Source: Iodidimonas sp. SYSU 1G8 (lineage in GTDB: Bacteria > Pseudomonadota > Alphaproteobacteria > SMXS01). Taken from it: a stretch of 64,000 nucleotides of DNA. The notes beneath the pieces are model-generated. The model ran no database searches. It was not told the DNA's origin and saw only the letters and a list, made by a program, of their open reading frames with translations. Of this stretch, positions 1 to 9,434 are shown in pieces (within the stretch, counting starts at the first letter, position 1; each line of letters opens with the position of its first letter). Position numbers and translations under genes: made by a program. The DNA lies in NCBI RefSeq assembly GCF_039655775.1, contig NZ_JBBYXJ010000002.1:558001-622000 (forward strand), in the 5' to 3' direction.

Positions 1-83
1 GCGCGTGTCATGGGCATGGCCTTAGCTATGCCCCCGGAAAGGGCAAAGATCAATCGCTGCCTGCCGTGCGGGCCGGCGCTGGG

Positions 84-1175
84 TCATGCGACCGTGATCT
101 CGTAGCGGGCGACGGCGTCCTCGTTCCACGCCACGCCCGTGCCCGGCGTTTCCGGCACCACGTAGACGCCATTCTCCTGCCACGCCGGTTCGACCAGGAT
201 CGGGCTTGCCCATTCCAGGAACTCCAGCCAGTGCGCCGTGGGCGTGACGCACATCAGATGGGCGCTGATCTCCGGAAAGAAATGGCTCGACAGCGGCAGG
301 CCGTGCGCCTCGGCGAGGGCGGCGCATTGCAGCCATCCCGTGACGCCGCCGATGCGGGCGATGTCCAGCATGACGCAGTCGGTGGCGCCGGCCTTCACCG
401 CCTTCAGCATGTCGGGCGCGTTCCACCAGTTCTCGCCCATCTGGATCGGCGTGCGGAAATCGCGCGCCAGGGCGGCATGGCCGTCCAGATCGTTGAAGTC
501 CAGCGGCTCCTCGATCCACAGCAGGCCTTCCGGCTCCAGCAGCGCCATGCGCGCGGTGGCTTCCACATTGGTCAGCCGCTGATTGTAGTCGACCATCAGC
601 TGCATGCCCGGCACGGCCTCGCCGATGGCCCGAATGACGGCCAGATCGTCGGCCCCGGTCGCGTAGCCCAGCTTGATCTTGATGGTGCCGAAGCCCGCAT
701 CCGCCAGCTCGCGCGCTTCCCGCGCCACCGAGGCGGGACCGCCAAGGCCGGTGCTGTCATAGGTCGGCAGCGGGCGGGGTGCCCCGCCCAGATAGCGCGC
801 GAGCGGCAGGCCCGCCGCTTTCGAGGCCGCGTCCCAGGCCGCCATGTCGATGGCCGACGCGATGATCTGCATCAGTCCCTGCATGCCCAGATAGCGGAAC
901 CGGCCGGCAATAGCGCGGTTCAGCGCCAGCGGCGCGAGCTCGGCGCCGGTCACCACGTCCGCCATGTTGCGGGCCAGCGCGACCATCGGCTGCACGGCCT
1001 CATCGTGGTAGCAGAACAGATAGGCATGGCCGGTGACGCCGGCGTCCGTCTCCAGGTCGAGCAGCAGCAGCGGCGATTCCGAGAATACCGCGGTGTGGAA
1101 GATCAGCGGTCGGGGTCGCGGAACCATCGCCGCGCGGACCCGCAAGCCGGTGATCTTGATGCCTGTTGCCGTCAT
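84..1175 (-). CDS. Mandelate racemase/muconate lactonizing enzyme family protein (enolase superfamily)
   Basis: This is a 363-residue enolase-superfamily enzyme that should abstract a proton alpha to a carboxylate using a divalent metal. The visible active-site set matches the mandelate racemase subgroup: a KxK pair in GTIKIKLG (about K166 and K168), metal ligands D196 (LMVDYNQ), E222 (WIEEPLD) and E248 (QMGENWW), D271 (LDIARIGG) and H298 (SSHFFPE). It is therefore more likely a sugar-acid dehydratase or racemase than a muconate cycloisomerase; the substrate is not readable. The ATG at 1175 is preceded by GGGAGAAGG; an upstream in-frame start would add 18 arginine-rich residues and is less likely. 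It is divergent from the flavin-reductase-like gene across a short intergenic region with a perfect palindrome. Confidence 0.87.
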   Translation of the reverse strand: MTATGIKITGLRVRAAMVPRPRPLIFHTAVFSESPLLLLDLETDAGVTGHAYLFCYHDEAVQPMVALARNMADVVTGAELAPLALNRAIAGRFRYLGMQGLMQIIASAIDMAAWDAASKAAGLPLARYLGGAPRPLPTYDSTGLGGPASVAREARELADAGFGTIKIKLGYATGADDLAVIRAIGEAVPGMQLMVDYNQRLTNVEATARMALLEPEGLLWIEEPLDFNDLDGHAALARDFRTPIQMGENWWNAPDMLKAVKAGATDCVMLDIARIGGVTGWLQCAALAEAHGLPLSSHFFPEISAHLMCVTPTAHWLEFLEWASPILVEPAWQENGVYVVPETPGTGVAWNEDAVARYEITVA

Positions 1176-1246
1176 GAGCCTTCTCCCTGCCGAAGGCGCA
1201 TTGATAGACCGGCGGCGGCGACGTGGCAAAGGCGCTTGCGGATAAA

Positions 1247-1260
1247 TATATCATGATATA
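1247..1260. promoter_or_regulatory. 14-bp perfect palindrome, likely operator between divergent genes
   Basis: The sequence TATATCATGATATA reads the same on both strands. It lies between two divergent starts (1175 minus and 1292 plus) in an otherwise GC-rich region. Position and symmetry suit a dimeric repressor, for example of the GntR type, but no regulator gene is adjacent. The function is inferred; the palindrome itself is certain. Confidence 0.5.
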
Positions 1261-1291
1261 GTAAATGGCATTCACAACGGTGGAGCCTCCC

Positions 1292-1936
1292 ATGGAACTG
1301 GATTTCGCGACTCTCTCCCGCGCCGAGCGCTACAAGCTGCTGGTCTCCACCGTGGTGCCGCGGCCGATCGCGCTGGTCACCACCGTCAGCAAGACCGGTA
1401 TCGTCAATTCGGCGCCGTTCAGCTTCTTCAATGCCATGAGCAGCGAGCCGCCGCTCGTGGTGCTGGGGCTCGAGGTGACCGACTACGCGCCGCGCAAGGA
1501 TACCGGTGACAATATCCGTGACACGGGCGAGTTCGTCGTCAGCCTGGTCAGCCAGGCGATCGCCCCGCACATGAATCTGTGCGCCATGGACTTCCCCGCC
1601 GAGGAGGACGAGCTCGAGGGCGCCGGCCTGACAGCGGTGCCCAGCGTCAAGGTGAAGGCGCCCTACATCAAGGAATCGCCCGTCAGCTTCGAGTGCAGGC
1701 GCATGACCACGCTGGAAGTGGGGACGGGCAACCGCATCGTGGTCGGCGAGGTTCTCTACATGCATATCGACGACGCCTGCTTCGATCCCGCCACCTTCCA
1801 CGTGGACGCGCCCATGATGCAGCTGATCGGCCGCATGCATGGTGGCGGCTGGTACACCGACACAACCGGCACCTTCAACATGCCGCGCATCGCCTATGCC
1901 GACTGGGCGGTGGAGCGCCGCAAGGCGGGCGAATAG
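1292..1936 (+). CDS. Flavin reductase-like (split-barrel FMN-binding) family protein
   Basis: This 214-residue protein resembles the flavin reductase/DIM6-NTAB split-barrel family, whose members bind FMN. The early segment VVPRPIALVTTVSKTG followed by NSAPFSFFNAMSSEPP is typical of the FMN-binding part, and the length fits the family. The ATG at 1292 is preceded by GGTGGAG at a good distance; an ATG at 1265 in the same frame would add nine residues and lacks a site. It is divergent from the racemase-like gene, so the two may share the palindrome between them and act in one small pathway. The substrate or partner is unknown. Confidence 0.8.
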   Translation: MELDFATLSRAERYKLLVSTVVPRPIALVTTVSKTGIVNSAPFSFFNAMSSEPPLVVLGLEVTDYAPRKDTGDNIRDTGEFVVSLVSQAIAPHMNLCAMDFPAEEDELEGAGLTAVPSVKVKAPYIKESPVSFECRRMTTLEVGTGNRIVVGEVLYMHIDDACFDPATFHVDAPMMQLIGRMHGGGWYTDTTGTFNMPRIAYADWAVERRKAGE

Positions 1937-2031
1937 GCCGGTTCCCGACGCGTTCGCGCCACGGCACCTTGGAACCGCCGCGCGGCGGCCCCATGTAGCG
2001 TGCGACCTTCACACGCGGCACAGGGCATCCC

Positions 2032-3174
2032 ATGCGCCTTCCAGGCTTCTTCTACATCGCGCTCGGGCTGACCGCCCTGCTGCACGCCTATATCGGCGCG
2101 AGGCTGCTGCCTGATTTGTCCCTGGGCACGCCCGGCGTGCTGCTGGGCGCCGCGGCGTTGCTGGCCTCCGTCGTGCTTCTGCCCTTCGCCGTGCTGGGCC
2201 GATACATCCGTCACCAGCCCCTGGGCGACCGCCTCACTTGGGCGGGCTCGCTGGCGATGGGCGTGTTCTCATGGCTGCTGCTGTTCACCCTGCTCCGGGA
2301 TGTCCTGCTCCTCGTCGCCTGGATGGCCGTGTCGCCGGCGCTGCTGGCGGCCATCACCACCTGGTCCGCCCTGGCCGTGCTGGCGCTGACCCTGGTGGTC
2401 AGCATTGCCGGCTTCTTCTCGGCCCGGCGCCTTGCCCGGATCAAGCATGTGGACGTTCCCATCGCCGGCCTGGACGGGGCGCTGCACGGGTTCGTCATCG
2501 CCCAGATCAGTGACATTCATGTCGGGCCCACCATCAAGCGCGGCTATCTGGACCGGATCGTCGACGCGGTGAACCGGCTGGAGGCCGACATGATCGCCAT
2601 CACCGGCGATCTGGTCGACGGAAGCGTCGGCGATCTGGCGCATCATACCGCGCCGCTCGCCCGGCTCGGCGCGCGTCATGGCACCTATTTCGTCACCGGA
2701 AACCATGAATATTACGCCGGCGCCCATGCCTGGATCGACGAACTCCATCGCCTCGGGCTGACCGTGCTCGGCAACCGGCATGTGGTGCTGTCCCATGACG
2801 GCGCCTCGCTCGTCGTCGCCGGCGTGCACGACTATACCGCGCACCAGTTCGACCCGGACCACCGCAGCGATCCCGCCGGGGCGCTACACGGCGCGCCGGC
2901 CCACGCCGCCACGCGCATCCTGCTGGCGCACCAGCCGCGTACCGCGCACGCGGCGGCGGAGGCGGGCTATCATTTGCAGCTCTCCGGCCACACCCATGGC
3001 GGCCAGTTCTGGCCGTGGAACTTCTTCGTGCCGCTGCAGCAGCCCTTCACCGGCGGCCTCAACCGCCTGCGCGACCTGTGGGTCTATACCAGCCGGGGCA
3101 CCGGCTACTGGGGGCCGCCGAACCGGTTCGGGGTCCCGTCGGAGATCACCCGGATCCGGCTGGTCACGGCCTGA
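2032..3174 (+). CDS. Membrane-anchored metallophosphoesterase (YkuE/YaeI-like)
   Basis: The 380-residue protein has about four hydrophobic segments in its first 140 residues, then a calcineurin-like metallophosphoesterase domain. The metal-binding blocks are present in order: ISDIHVG (DxH), GDLVDG (GDxxD), GNHEYY (GNHE), LAHQPR and SGHTHGG. Close families hydrolyse lipid-linked phosphates such as UDP-2,3-diacylglucosamine or act as broad phosphodiesterases at the inner membrane; the true substrate is not clear. It converges with phaB and the two share a strong hairpin terminator just after its stop. Confidence 0.85.
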   Translation: MRLPGFFYIALGLTALLHAYIGARLLPDLSLGTPGVLLGAAALLASVVLLPFAVLGRYIRHQPLGDRLTWAGSLAMGVFSWLLLFTLLRDVLLLVAWMAVSPALLAAITTWSALAVLALTLVVSIAGFFSARRLARIKHVDVPIAGLDGALHGFVIAQISDIHVGPTIKRGYLDRIVDAVNRLEADMIAITGDLVDGSVGDLAHHTAPLARLGARHGTYFVTGNHEYYAGAHAWIDELHRLGLTVLGNRHVVLSHDGASLVVAGVHDYTAHQFDPDHRSDPAGALHGAPAHAATRILLAHQPRTAHAAAEAGYHLQLSGHTHGGQFWPWNFFVPLQQPFTGGLNRLRDLWVYTSRGTGYWGPPNRFGVPSEITRIRLVTA

Positions 3175-3190
3175 GCGGCCGGGCCAAGAA

Positions 3191-3214
3191 AAAGGGCGGC
3201 CGAAGCCGCCCTTT
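3191..3214. terminator. Bidirectional intrinsic terminator between convergent genes
   Basis: A 10-bp perfect stem (AAAGGGCGGC pairing with GCCGCCCTTT) closes a CGAA tetraloop, with A and T runs on either side. It lies between the stop of the metallophosphoesterase (plus) and the stop of phaB (minus), so it can serve both strands. Confidence 0.85.
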
Positions 3215-3234
3215 CGCGTGTCATGCGGGCTGGA

Positions 3235-3960
3235 TCAGCCGGCGATGTACTGGGCGCCGTTGATGGTCAGCGTCGATCCGGTGATGAAGCCGGCATCGTC
3301 CGCGGCCAGATAGACCACGCCGCGCGCGATGTCTTCCGGCTCGCCCAGGCGGCCGACGGGGATCGTCGCGATGATGCTCTCCAACACCTTCTCCGGCACG
3401 GCGGCGACCATCTCGGTGTTGATGTAGCCCGGCGCGATCACGTTGACGGTGATGCCCTTCTTGGCGGTTTCCTGCGCCAGCGCCTTGGTGAAGCCGATCA
3501 TGCCGGCCTTGGCGGCGGAGTAGTTGGTCTGGCCCATCTGACCCTTCTGGCCATTGATGGAGGTCATGTTGATGATGCGGCCGAAATTGCGCTCGCGCAT
3601 GCCGTCGATCAGGTGGCGGCACATGTTGAAGACCGAGGTGAGGTCGACGTTGAGAACGTCGTCCCACTGCTGCTTCGACATCTTGTGCAGCATGGCGTCG
3701 CGGGTGACGCCGGCATTGTTCACCAGGACGTCGATCGGGCCCAGTTCGGCCTCGATCTGCTTGATGCCCTCGCCGCAGGCGTCGAAGTCGCCGACGTTCC
3801 ATTTGTAGACGGCGATGCCGGTTTCCTTCTTGAACTCGGCGGCCGCCTCGTCGTTACCGGCGTAGTTCGCCGCGACGGTGTAGCCGGCGTTCTTGAGGGC
3901 GATGGAAACCGCCGCTCCGATACCGCGAGTCCCGCCCGTAACCAGCGCAACACGTGCCAT
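3235..3960 (-). CDS. phaB: Acetoacetyl-CoA reductase PhaB
   Basis: This 241-residue short-chain dehydrogenase reduces acetoacetyl-CoA to (R)-3-hydroxybutyryl-CoA with NADPH, the second step of polyhydroxybutyrate synthesis. Visible features are the Rossmann motif TGGTRGIG near the N-terminus, NNAG, and the catalytic YSAAKAG (Tyr-x3-Lys). The length matches PhaB. The ATG at 3960 follows an AGGAG-like site in the phaA-phaB gap. It lies 38 bases downstream of phaA on the same strand and ends at the shared terminator. Context with phaA and phaR separates it from the closely related FabG. Confidence 0.93.
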   Translation of the reverse strand: MARVALVTGGTRGIGAAVSIALKNAGYTVAANYAGNDEAAAEFKKETGIAVYKWNVGDFDACGEGIKQIEAELGPIDVLVNNAGVTRDAMLHKMSKQQWDDVLNVDLTSVFNMCRHLIDGMRERNFGRIINMTSINGQKGQMGQTNYSAAKAGMIGFTKALAQETAKKGITVNVIAPGYINTEMVAAVPEKVLESIIATIPVGRLGEPEDIARGVVYLAADDAGFITGSTLTINGAQYIAG

Positions 3961-3998
3961 AGGTCGTCTCCTGAAGTGTTCTTGTTGATGTTTCTGGA

Positions 3999-5174
<1,176 letters not shown>

Positions 5175-5288
5175 CATGATCTCCTGAGCTGCTGTGGCCG
5201 GGCGGCGCGGCTCGATTCGTCGTCCGGGAGGATGCCGCGGACCTTATAGTGCAGCGCAGTAGAATCAAGCGGTTTTCGGGATTCAGGG

Positions 5289-5318
5289 TCTTGCGCAATG
5301 CAGCATGAGCGCGCAAGA
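5289..5318. promoter_or_regulatory. Inverted repeat in the phaA-phaR divergent region
   Basis: TCTTGCGC (5289-5296) and GCGCAAGA (5311-5318) form an 8-bp perfect inverted repeat with a 14-base spacer that itself contains CTGCATTGC on the minus strand. It sits between phaA and phaR. PhaR proteins bind CTGC-N3/4-GCAG-like sites at their own promoters, and this resembles but does not match that box. An autoregulatory operator is an inference. Confidence 0.4.
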
Positions 5319-5365
5319 TGCTGAAAAAAGTACGAGCGCATAATCGTTTGGCGGGGGAAGAGTCG

Positions 5366-6007
5366 TTGAAGGAGCGTAAGATAGCTAAATCGACGGAAAC
5401 ACCGGCCACAGGTGACGTGGGTGTCGAAAAGGCGCCGATCGTCATCAAGAAATACGCCAATCGCCGTCTCTATAATACGGCCACCAGCAGTTACGTCACC
5501 CTGGATTATCTGCGCGAAATGGTGAAGGAAGGCGACAATTTCGTCGTGTTCGACGCCAAGAGCGGCGACGATATTACCCGCTCGGTTCTGGCCCAGATCA
5601 TCTTCGAACAGGAATCCAAGGGCGAGAACCTGCTGCCGATCAATTTCCTGCGCCAGTTGATCCGCTTCTACGACGACACCCTGCAGGCCGCGCTGCCGCG
5701 CTATCTCGACATGAGCATGGATCGCTTCACGCGGGACCAGGAGAAGATGCGCGAGTATCTGGTCAGCACCTTCACGCCGAAGCCGCCGCTCGCGCGGATC
5801 GAGGAGATGGCCCGCCAGAACATCGCGCTGTTCGAACGTATGTTCAACATGTTCTCCCCCTTTGCCGGAAAGGGTGAAATATCGGAGACGGATACGGCGG
5901 AAACGCCGGCCACGCCGGTACGCGAGGCCTCGGACGAATCGCTCGCGCAGGTGAAGGCGCAACTCGACGCGCTGCAAAAACAGCTGGAAGATCTGTCGAA
6001 AAAATAG
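5366..6007 (+). CDS. phaR: Polyhydroxyalkanoate synthesis repressor PhaR
   Basis: The protein (213 residues from this start) carries the N-terminal PHB/PHA DNA-binding domain (IVIKKYANRRLYNTATS, then YVTLDYLREMV) and the following PHA-accumulation regulator domain, with a C-terminal heptad-like segment of about 25 residues (LAQVKAQLDALQKQLEDL). PhaR represses phasin and its own gene, and lets go when it binds nascent PHA granules. I chose the TTG at 5366 because GGGGGAAGAG lies just upstream. An in-frame ATG at 5318 would add 16 residues but has no ribosome-binding site and overlaps an inverted repeat. It is divergent from phaA. Confidence 0.93.
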   Translation: MKERKIAKSTETPATGDVGVEKAPIVIKKYANRRLYNTATSSYVTLDYLREMVKEGDNFVVFDAKSGDDITRSVLAQIIFEQESKGENLLPINFLRQLIRFYDDTLQAALPRYLDMSMDRFTRDQEKMREYLVSTFTPKPPLARIEEMARQNIALFERMFNMFSPFAGKGEISETDTAETPATPVREASDESLAQVKAQLDALQKQLEDLSKK

Positions 6008-6042
6008 CTGGGAATTGGCTTTTTGGCTGATTTTTGTGGCTC

Positions 6043-6210
6043 TTTTGCAACCCTGAGTAGGCCTAGGCCGCTCCCGAGGGCATAAAAAGCTTGCGCGCCG
6101 TCAGGCAAGCAACTACCTCCCACCAGTCCGCTTGGGCTGGTTCGAGACAAGTGCCGGGCGAGCGGATACGGCAAAAGCCGCCGTTTATGCGCTAACTACG
6201 CAGGGCAAAA
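6043..6210. ncRNA. Candidate structured RNA (closed rod-like fold), strand unknown
   Basis: The two ends of this intergenic block pair: TTTTG (6043-6047), CCCTG (6051-6055) and GTAG (6057-6060) match CAAAA (6206-6210), CAGGG (6201-6205) and CTAC (6196-6199). Inside them GCATAAA (6080-6086) pairs with TTTATGC (6184-6190). The interior holds local hairpins: GCTTGC/GCAAGC (6089-6110), ACCAG/CTGGT (6122-6141) and CGGC-AAAA-GCCG (6169-6180). A terminal stem, an internal bubble and about 165 bases overall recall 6S RNA, but I cannot match the primary sequence to 6S. It could instead be a leader of the downstream hydrolase gene. There is no clear promoter or U-run terminator. Confidence 0.35.
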
Positions 6211-6217
6211 CATCGTA

Positions 6218-6835
6218 GTGAAGTCGATACACACCATCAGGCATGTCGCCGCTCTCCTTCTTCTGAGTGCAGGCATCATGTTTCTGCCATCGAGTGCGCG
6301 ACTCCATGAAGCACCGGCTCAACCCTGGGCTCAGCAACGCATGGCCGCTCTCGAGCACGCCATCGGCGCGCCGCTTCCCGCCACACTCGATCAACTCGTC
6401 GAATTCGCGAGAGTTCCCGATCTTGACGACAAGCAGCACCTGTGCCTGGCGCAGGCCGTCTATTTCGAGGCGCGCGGCGAACCGATGGAAGGTCAGGCCG
6501 CCGTCGCGCGGGTCATCCTGAACCGGGTTGGCGACGATCGTTATCCCAGCACCATCTGCGGGGTCGTGTTTCAGCACCATCGCAGCGTGTCGGGCTGCCA
6601 GTTCCATTTCGCCTGCGATGGCCTCCCCGAGCGGCCCCGCGATCTGGCGGCTTGGGAAAGGGCGAACCGCATCGCCTATCTGGTGCGCGAGAACTGGCTG
6701 CCGGTGTCGATCGGCGACGCCAAGTATTTCCATGCCACCTCGGTCGGCAAGCCTGACTGGACCCAGAAGCTCGTGCGCATCGCCAGTGTCGGCAGCCACG
6801 TCTTCTATGGCGACCGCCGGCGGCACGACAGCTGA
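6218..6835 (+). CDS. Cell wall hydrolase, SleB-like
   Basis: This 205-residue protein has an N-terminal hydrophobic segment (VAALLLLSAGIMFLP), consistent with export or anchoring. The SleB-type hydrolase domain (Hydrolase_2) follows, recognisable by LAQAVYFEARGEPMEGQ with the catalytic Glu, then VARVILNRV and FHAT. This fold acts on peptidoglycan as a lytic transglycosylase or amidase-like enzyme. The start is a GTG at 6218, eight bases beyond the 3' arm of the structured element just described. A large palindrome follows its stop. Its cellular role (division, spore-unrelated remodelling) cannot be read from sequence. Confidence 0.85.
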   Translation: MKSIHTIRHVAALLLLSAGIMFLPSSARLHEAPAQPWAQQRMAALEHAIGAPLPATLDQLVEFARVPDLDDKQHLCLAQAVYFEARGEPMEGQAAVARVILNRVGDDRYPSTICGVVFQHHRSVSGCQFHFACDGLPERPRDLAAWERANRIAYLVRENWLPVSIGDAKYFHATSVGKPDWTQKLVRIASVGSHVFYGDRRRHDS

Positions 6836-6843
6836 GCGCGGTG

Positions 6844-6869
6844 AGCGCCGGTGATTAATCACCGGCGCT
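6844..6869. terminator. 26-base perfect palindrome after the SleB gene
   Basis: The half-site AGCGCCGGTGATT is followed directly by its exact reverse complement, giving a 13-bp stem with TTAA at the centre. It starts eight bases after the hydrolase stop. There is no T-run, so it is either a weak or Rho-assisted terminator or an operator for the MFS gene that starts at 6944. Confidence 0.55.
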
Positions 6870-6943
6870 GAATCCGGCTCTAGGCGTTCGGGGCGATTGC
6901 CGCTAGGCTTCGCCCCCGACACGCGCTGAACCGGATCATTTCC

Positions 6944-8224
6944 TTGAACATAGCCACACTGCCCGCGGGCCTCGCCCTTCGGATTCTGTCCGCGTTCGGG
7001 TTCGGCTTTTTCCTGTCCATGTTCACCCGCTCCAGCGGCAACCTGCTGAAGGGGCCGATCCAGGCCGATCTCGGGCTGTCCGAGGCGACCATGGGCCTCA
7101 CCTTCGGCACGGCCTTCTTCATCGCCTTCGGTCTGGCGCAACTGCCCATCGGCGTGCTGCTCGACCGGTACGATCCGCGCAAGGTCAATGCGGGCATGCT
7201 TCTGGTGGCGGCCACGGGCACGCTGATCTTCGCCCTGTCTCATACCAGCGCGCACATGGCCATCGGCCGTATCCTCATGGGCATGGGTTTCGCGGCCTGC
7301 ATGATGGCGGCGCTCAAGACCTATTCCCTGTGGTTTCCGGTCAACAAGCTGCCGACCATCAACGGCGTGCAGTTCGCGGTCGGCATCCTGGGCGCCATCT
7401 CGGCCACCAAACCCACGGAATGGCTGCTGCAGGTCACCGACTGGCGCGGCATCAATCTGATCATGGCCGGGCTGTCGGTGCTGGCGGCGATCCTGCTGCT
7501 GGTGCTCGCGCCGCGCCACGGCGCCAAATCCTCGTCGGAGACGCTGCTCGACCAGATCAAGGGCATCGGCAAGGTCTATGGCAGCGGCTATTTCTGGCGC
7601 ACCACGCCCTGGGCCTTCATCTCCATCGGCATCTCGCAGGGCGTCGGCACGCTTTATGTCCTGTCCTGGCTGAAGGGCGTGGGCGGCGAGACCACGTCGA
7701 GCGCCACCAACGTGCTCTTTGCCATCGCCTTCGTGTCGATCTTCAATTACCTGCTGGTCGGCCATCTCATGGAATGGCTGGGCCGGCGCGGCTTCGGGCC
7801 GATGACCATTCCCTACACGGGCATCTTCGGCAGCATGCTCGTCCTGGGGCTGATCATCGCCTGGCCCGGCGCGACCCTGCTGTGGGTGTTCTGGGCGCTG
7901 TCGATCGGCTGGGCCAGCCTCACCGTGGCCAGCCTGGCGCGGGCGTTTCCGGTCTACCTGGCGGGCCGCGTCTATACCGGCTTCAACCAGATGAGCTTCC
8001 TGATGACCTCGATCATCCAGTGGCTCGTCGGCATGCTGCTCGACTTCTATCCGCGCGTCGGCGCCGACGCCGCGCCGGAAAGCTACCGGCTTGCCTTCGC
8101 CGCCGTGCTGGGGATACAGCTTCTCGGCGGTCTCTGGACCGTCGCCGCGCGTATGCTGCGCATCGGCGAGCAGACCATGATCGAACGGGAGAACGCCATG
8201 AGCGCGCAGGTGAAGGATGTCTGA
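6944..8224 (+). CDS. MFS transporter
   Basis: This 426-residue protein has about 12 hydrophobic segments and the major facilitator loop motif between helices 2 and 3 (GVLLDRYDPRKVN). It should be a secondary transporter in the inner membrane. A TTG start is used because no upstream ATG fits. Its stop overlaps the start of the phosphotransferase-like gene by eight bases, so the two are co-translated. The next genes encode acyl-CoA metabolism, which suggests uptake of a carboxylic acid, but the substrate is unknown. Confidence 0.85.
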   Translation: MNIATLPAGLALRILSAFGFGFFLSMFTRSSGNLLKGPIQADLGLSEATMGLTFGTAFFIAFGLAQLPIGVLLDRYDPRKVNAGMLLVAATGTLIFALSHTSAHMAIGRILMGMGFAACMMAALKTYSLWFPVNKLPTINGVQFAVGILGAISATKPTEWLLQVTDWRGINLIMAGLSVLAAILLLVLAPRHGAKSSSETLLDQIKGIGKVYGSGYFWRTTPWAFISIGISQGVGTLYVLSWLKGVGGETTSSATNVLFAIAFVSIFNYLLVGHLMEWLGRRGFGPMTIPYTGIFGSMLVLGLIIAWPGATLLWVFWALSIGWASLTVASLARAFPVYLAGRVYTGFNQMSFLMTSIIQWLVGMLLDFYPRVGADAAPESYRLAFAAVLGIQLLGGLWTVAARMLRIGEQTMIERENAMSAQVKDV

Positions 8225-9278
8225 GCAGGATCTGTTTTCGGGCACCCAGCCCGTCTCGCCCGGCCGCGCCTTCGACATCGCCCGGCTCCAGGCTTTCATG
8301 GAAAAGCATGTCGCCGGCTTCACCGGCACGGTCGACGTGCGCGAGTTCAAGGGCGGCCAGTCCAACCCGACCTACAGCCTCACCGCCGGCGGCAAGCGCT
8401 ATGTCATGCGCCGCAAGCCGCCGGGGCAGCTGCTGAAATCGGCCCACGCCGTCGACCGGGAATACAAGGTGATGAGCGCGCTCGGCGCCACCGACGTGCC
8501 GGTGCCGAAAACGTACGCGCTGTGCACCGACGAAAGCGTCATCGGCACCTGGTTCTACATCATGGACCATGTGGACGGCCGCATCATCTGGGGCAACGAG
8601 ATGCCCGATTCCGATCCGGAGGAACGGGCAGCGGTCTACGAATCCATGATCGAGGTGCTCGCCCGCCTGCACAAGGTCGATCATGTCGCCATCGGTCTGG
8701 GCGATTACGGCAAGCCCACCGACTACATCGCCCGCACGCTCAGCCGCTTCATCGGCCAGTACCGGCTGGAAGAGACGACCAAGATCCCCGAAATGGACTG
8801 GCTGGCCGACTGGCTCCCCGCCAACATCCCGCCCGAGGAGCCGGCCGGGATCGTCCATGGCGACTACAAGCTGGCCAATCTGGTGCTGCACCCGACCGAG
8901 CCGAAAGTGATCGCCATCCTGGACTGGGAGCTGTCGACCATCGGCGCGCCGCTCGCCGATCTGGCGGTGCATTGCCTTTACTACCGCCAGGGCGCCGACG
9001 TGCCGGGCGGGCTGGCGCATCTCGACCTCAAGGCCATGGGCATTCCCACCGAACAGGAACTGCTGGCGAGATACTGCCACCATGCCGGCCGCGACAGCAT
9101 CCCGCACTGGGAGTACTACATGGCCGCCATGCTGTTCCGTCACGCCCAGATCTCGCTCGGCATCCTGGCCCGCGCCCAGAAGGGCACCGCCGCCAGCGAC
9201 CAGGCCCTGATGATGGGCCGCCGCGCCTGGCCCCAGTCGAAGGCCGCGTATGATATCGCCAAGCGGTTGGCGGGGTAG
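8217..9278 (+). CDS. Phosphotransferase family protein (ACAD10/APH-like)
   Basis: The 353-residue protein has the aminoglycoside phosphotransferase/choline kinase fold. The catalytic loop is HGDYKLANL near residue 220 and the Mg-binding segment is ILDWELSTIGAPLADLA. An N-terminal part around VREFKGGQSNPTY forms the nucleotide-binding region. Proteins of this type are often encoded with acyl-CoA dehydrogenases and are related to the kinase part of eukaryotic ACAD10/11, which phosphorylates 4-hydroxy acids for breakdown. The gene overlaps the MFS transporter by eight bases and is followed by an acyl-CoA dehydrogenase, which supports that role. Confidence 0.88.
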   Translation: MSEQDLFSGTQPVSPGRAFDIARLQAFMEKHVAGFTGTVDVREFKGGQSNPTYSLTAGGKRYVMRRKPPGQLLKSAHAVDREYKVMSALGATDVPVPKTYALCTDESVIGTWFYIMDHVDGRIIWGNEMPDSDPEERAAVYESMIEVLARLHKVDHVAIGLGDYGKPTDYIARTLSRFIGQYRLEETTKIPEMDWLADWLPANIPPEEPAGIVHGDYKLANLVLHPTEPKVIAILDWELSTIGAPLADLAVHCLYYRQGADVPGGLAHLDLKAMGIPTEQELLARYCHHAGRDSIPHWEYYMAAMLFRHAQISLGILARAQKGTAASDQALMMGRRAWPQSKAAYDIAKRLAG

Positions 9279-9434
9279 GCGGCTGCGCCCGTTCGTCGGC
9301 CAGAACTGACCGCCCGGACAATATTCCGCGAACCTGCACCAGTGCCCTTTTACCGTTAACAGCCGGGAACCGACCGCTTATAGTGCGCGACGACCGCGCC
9401 TGTGCGCCGCCACCGTCCGATTGGGGAGAGAACC

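Noticed and set aside
6185-8365. 726-codon minus-strand frame
   Set aside because: It lies antisense to the SleB and MFS genes and its product is a low-complexity Arg/Gly/His-rich sequence typical of shadow frames in GC-rich DNA.
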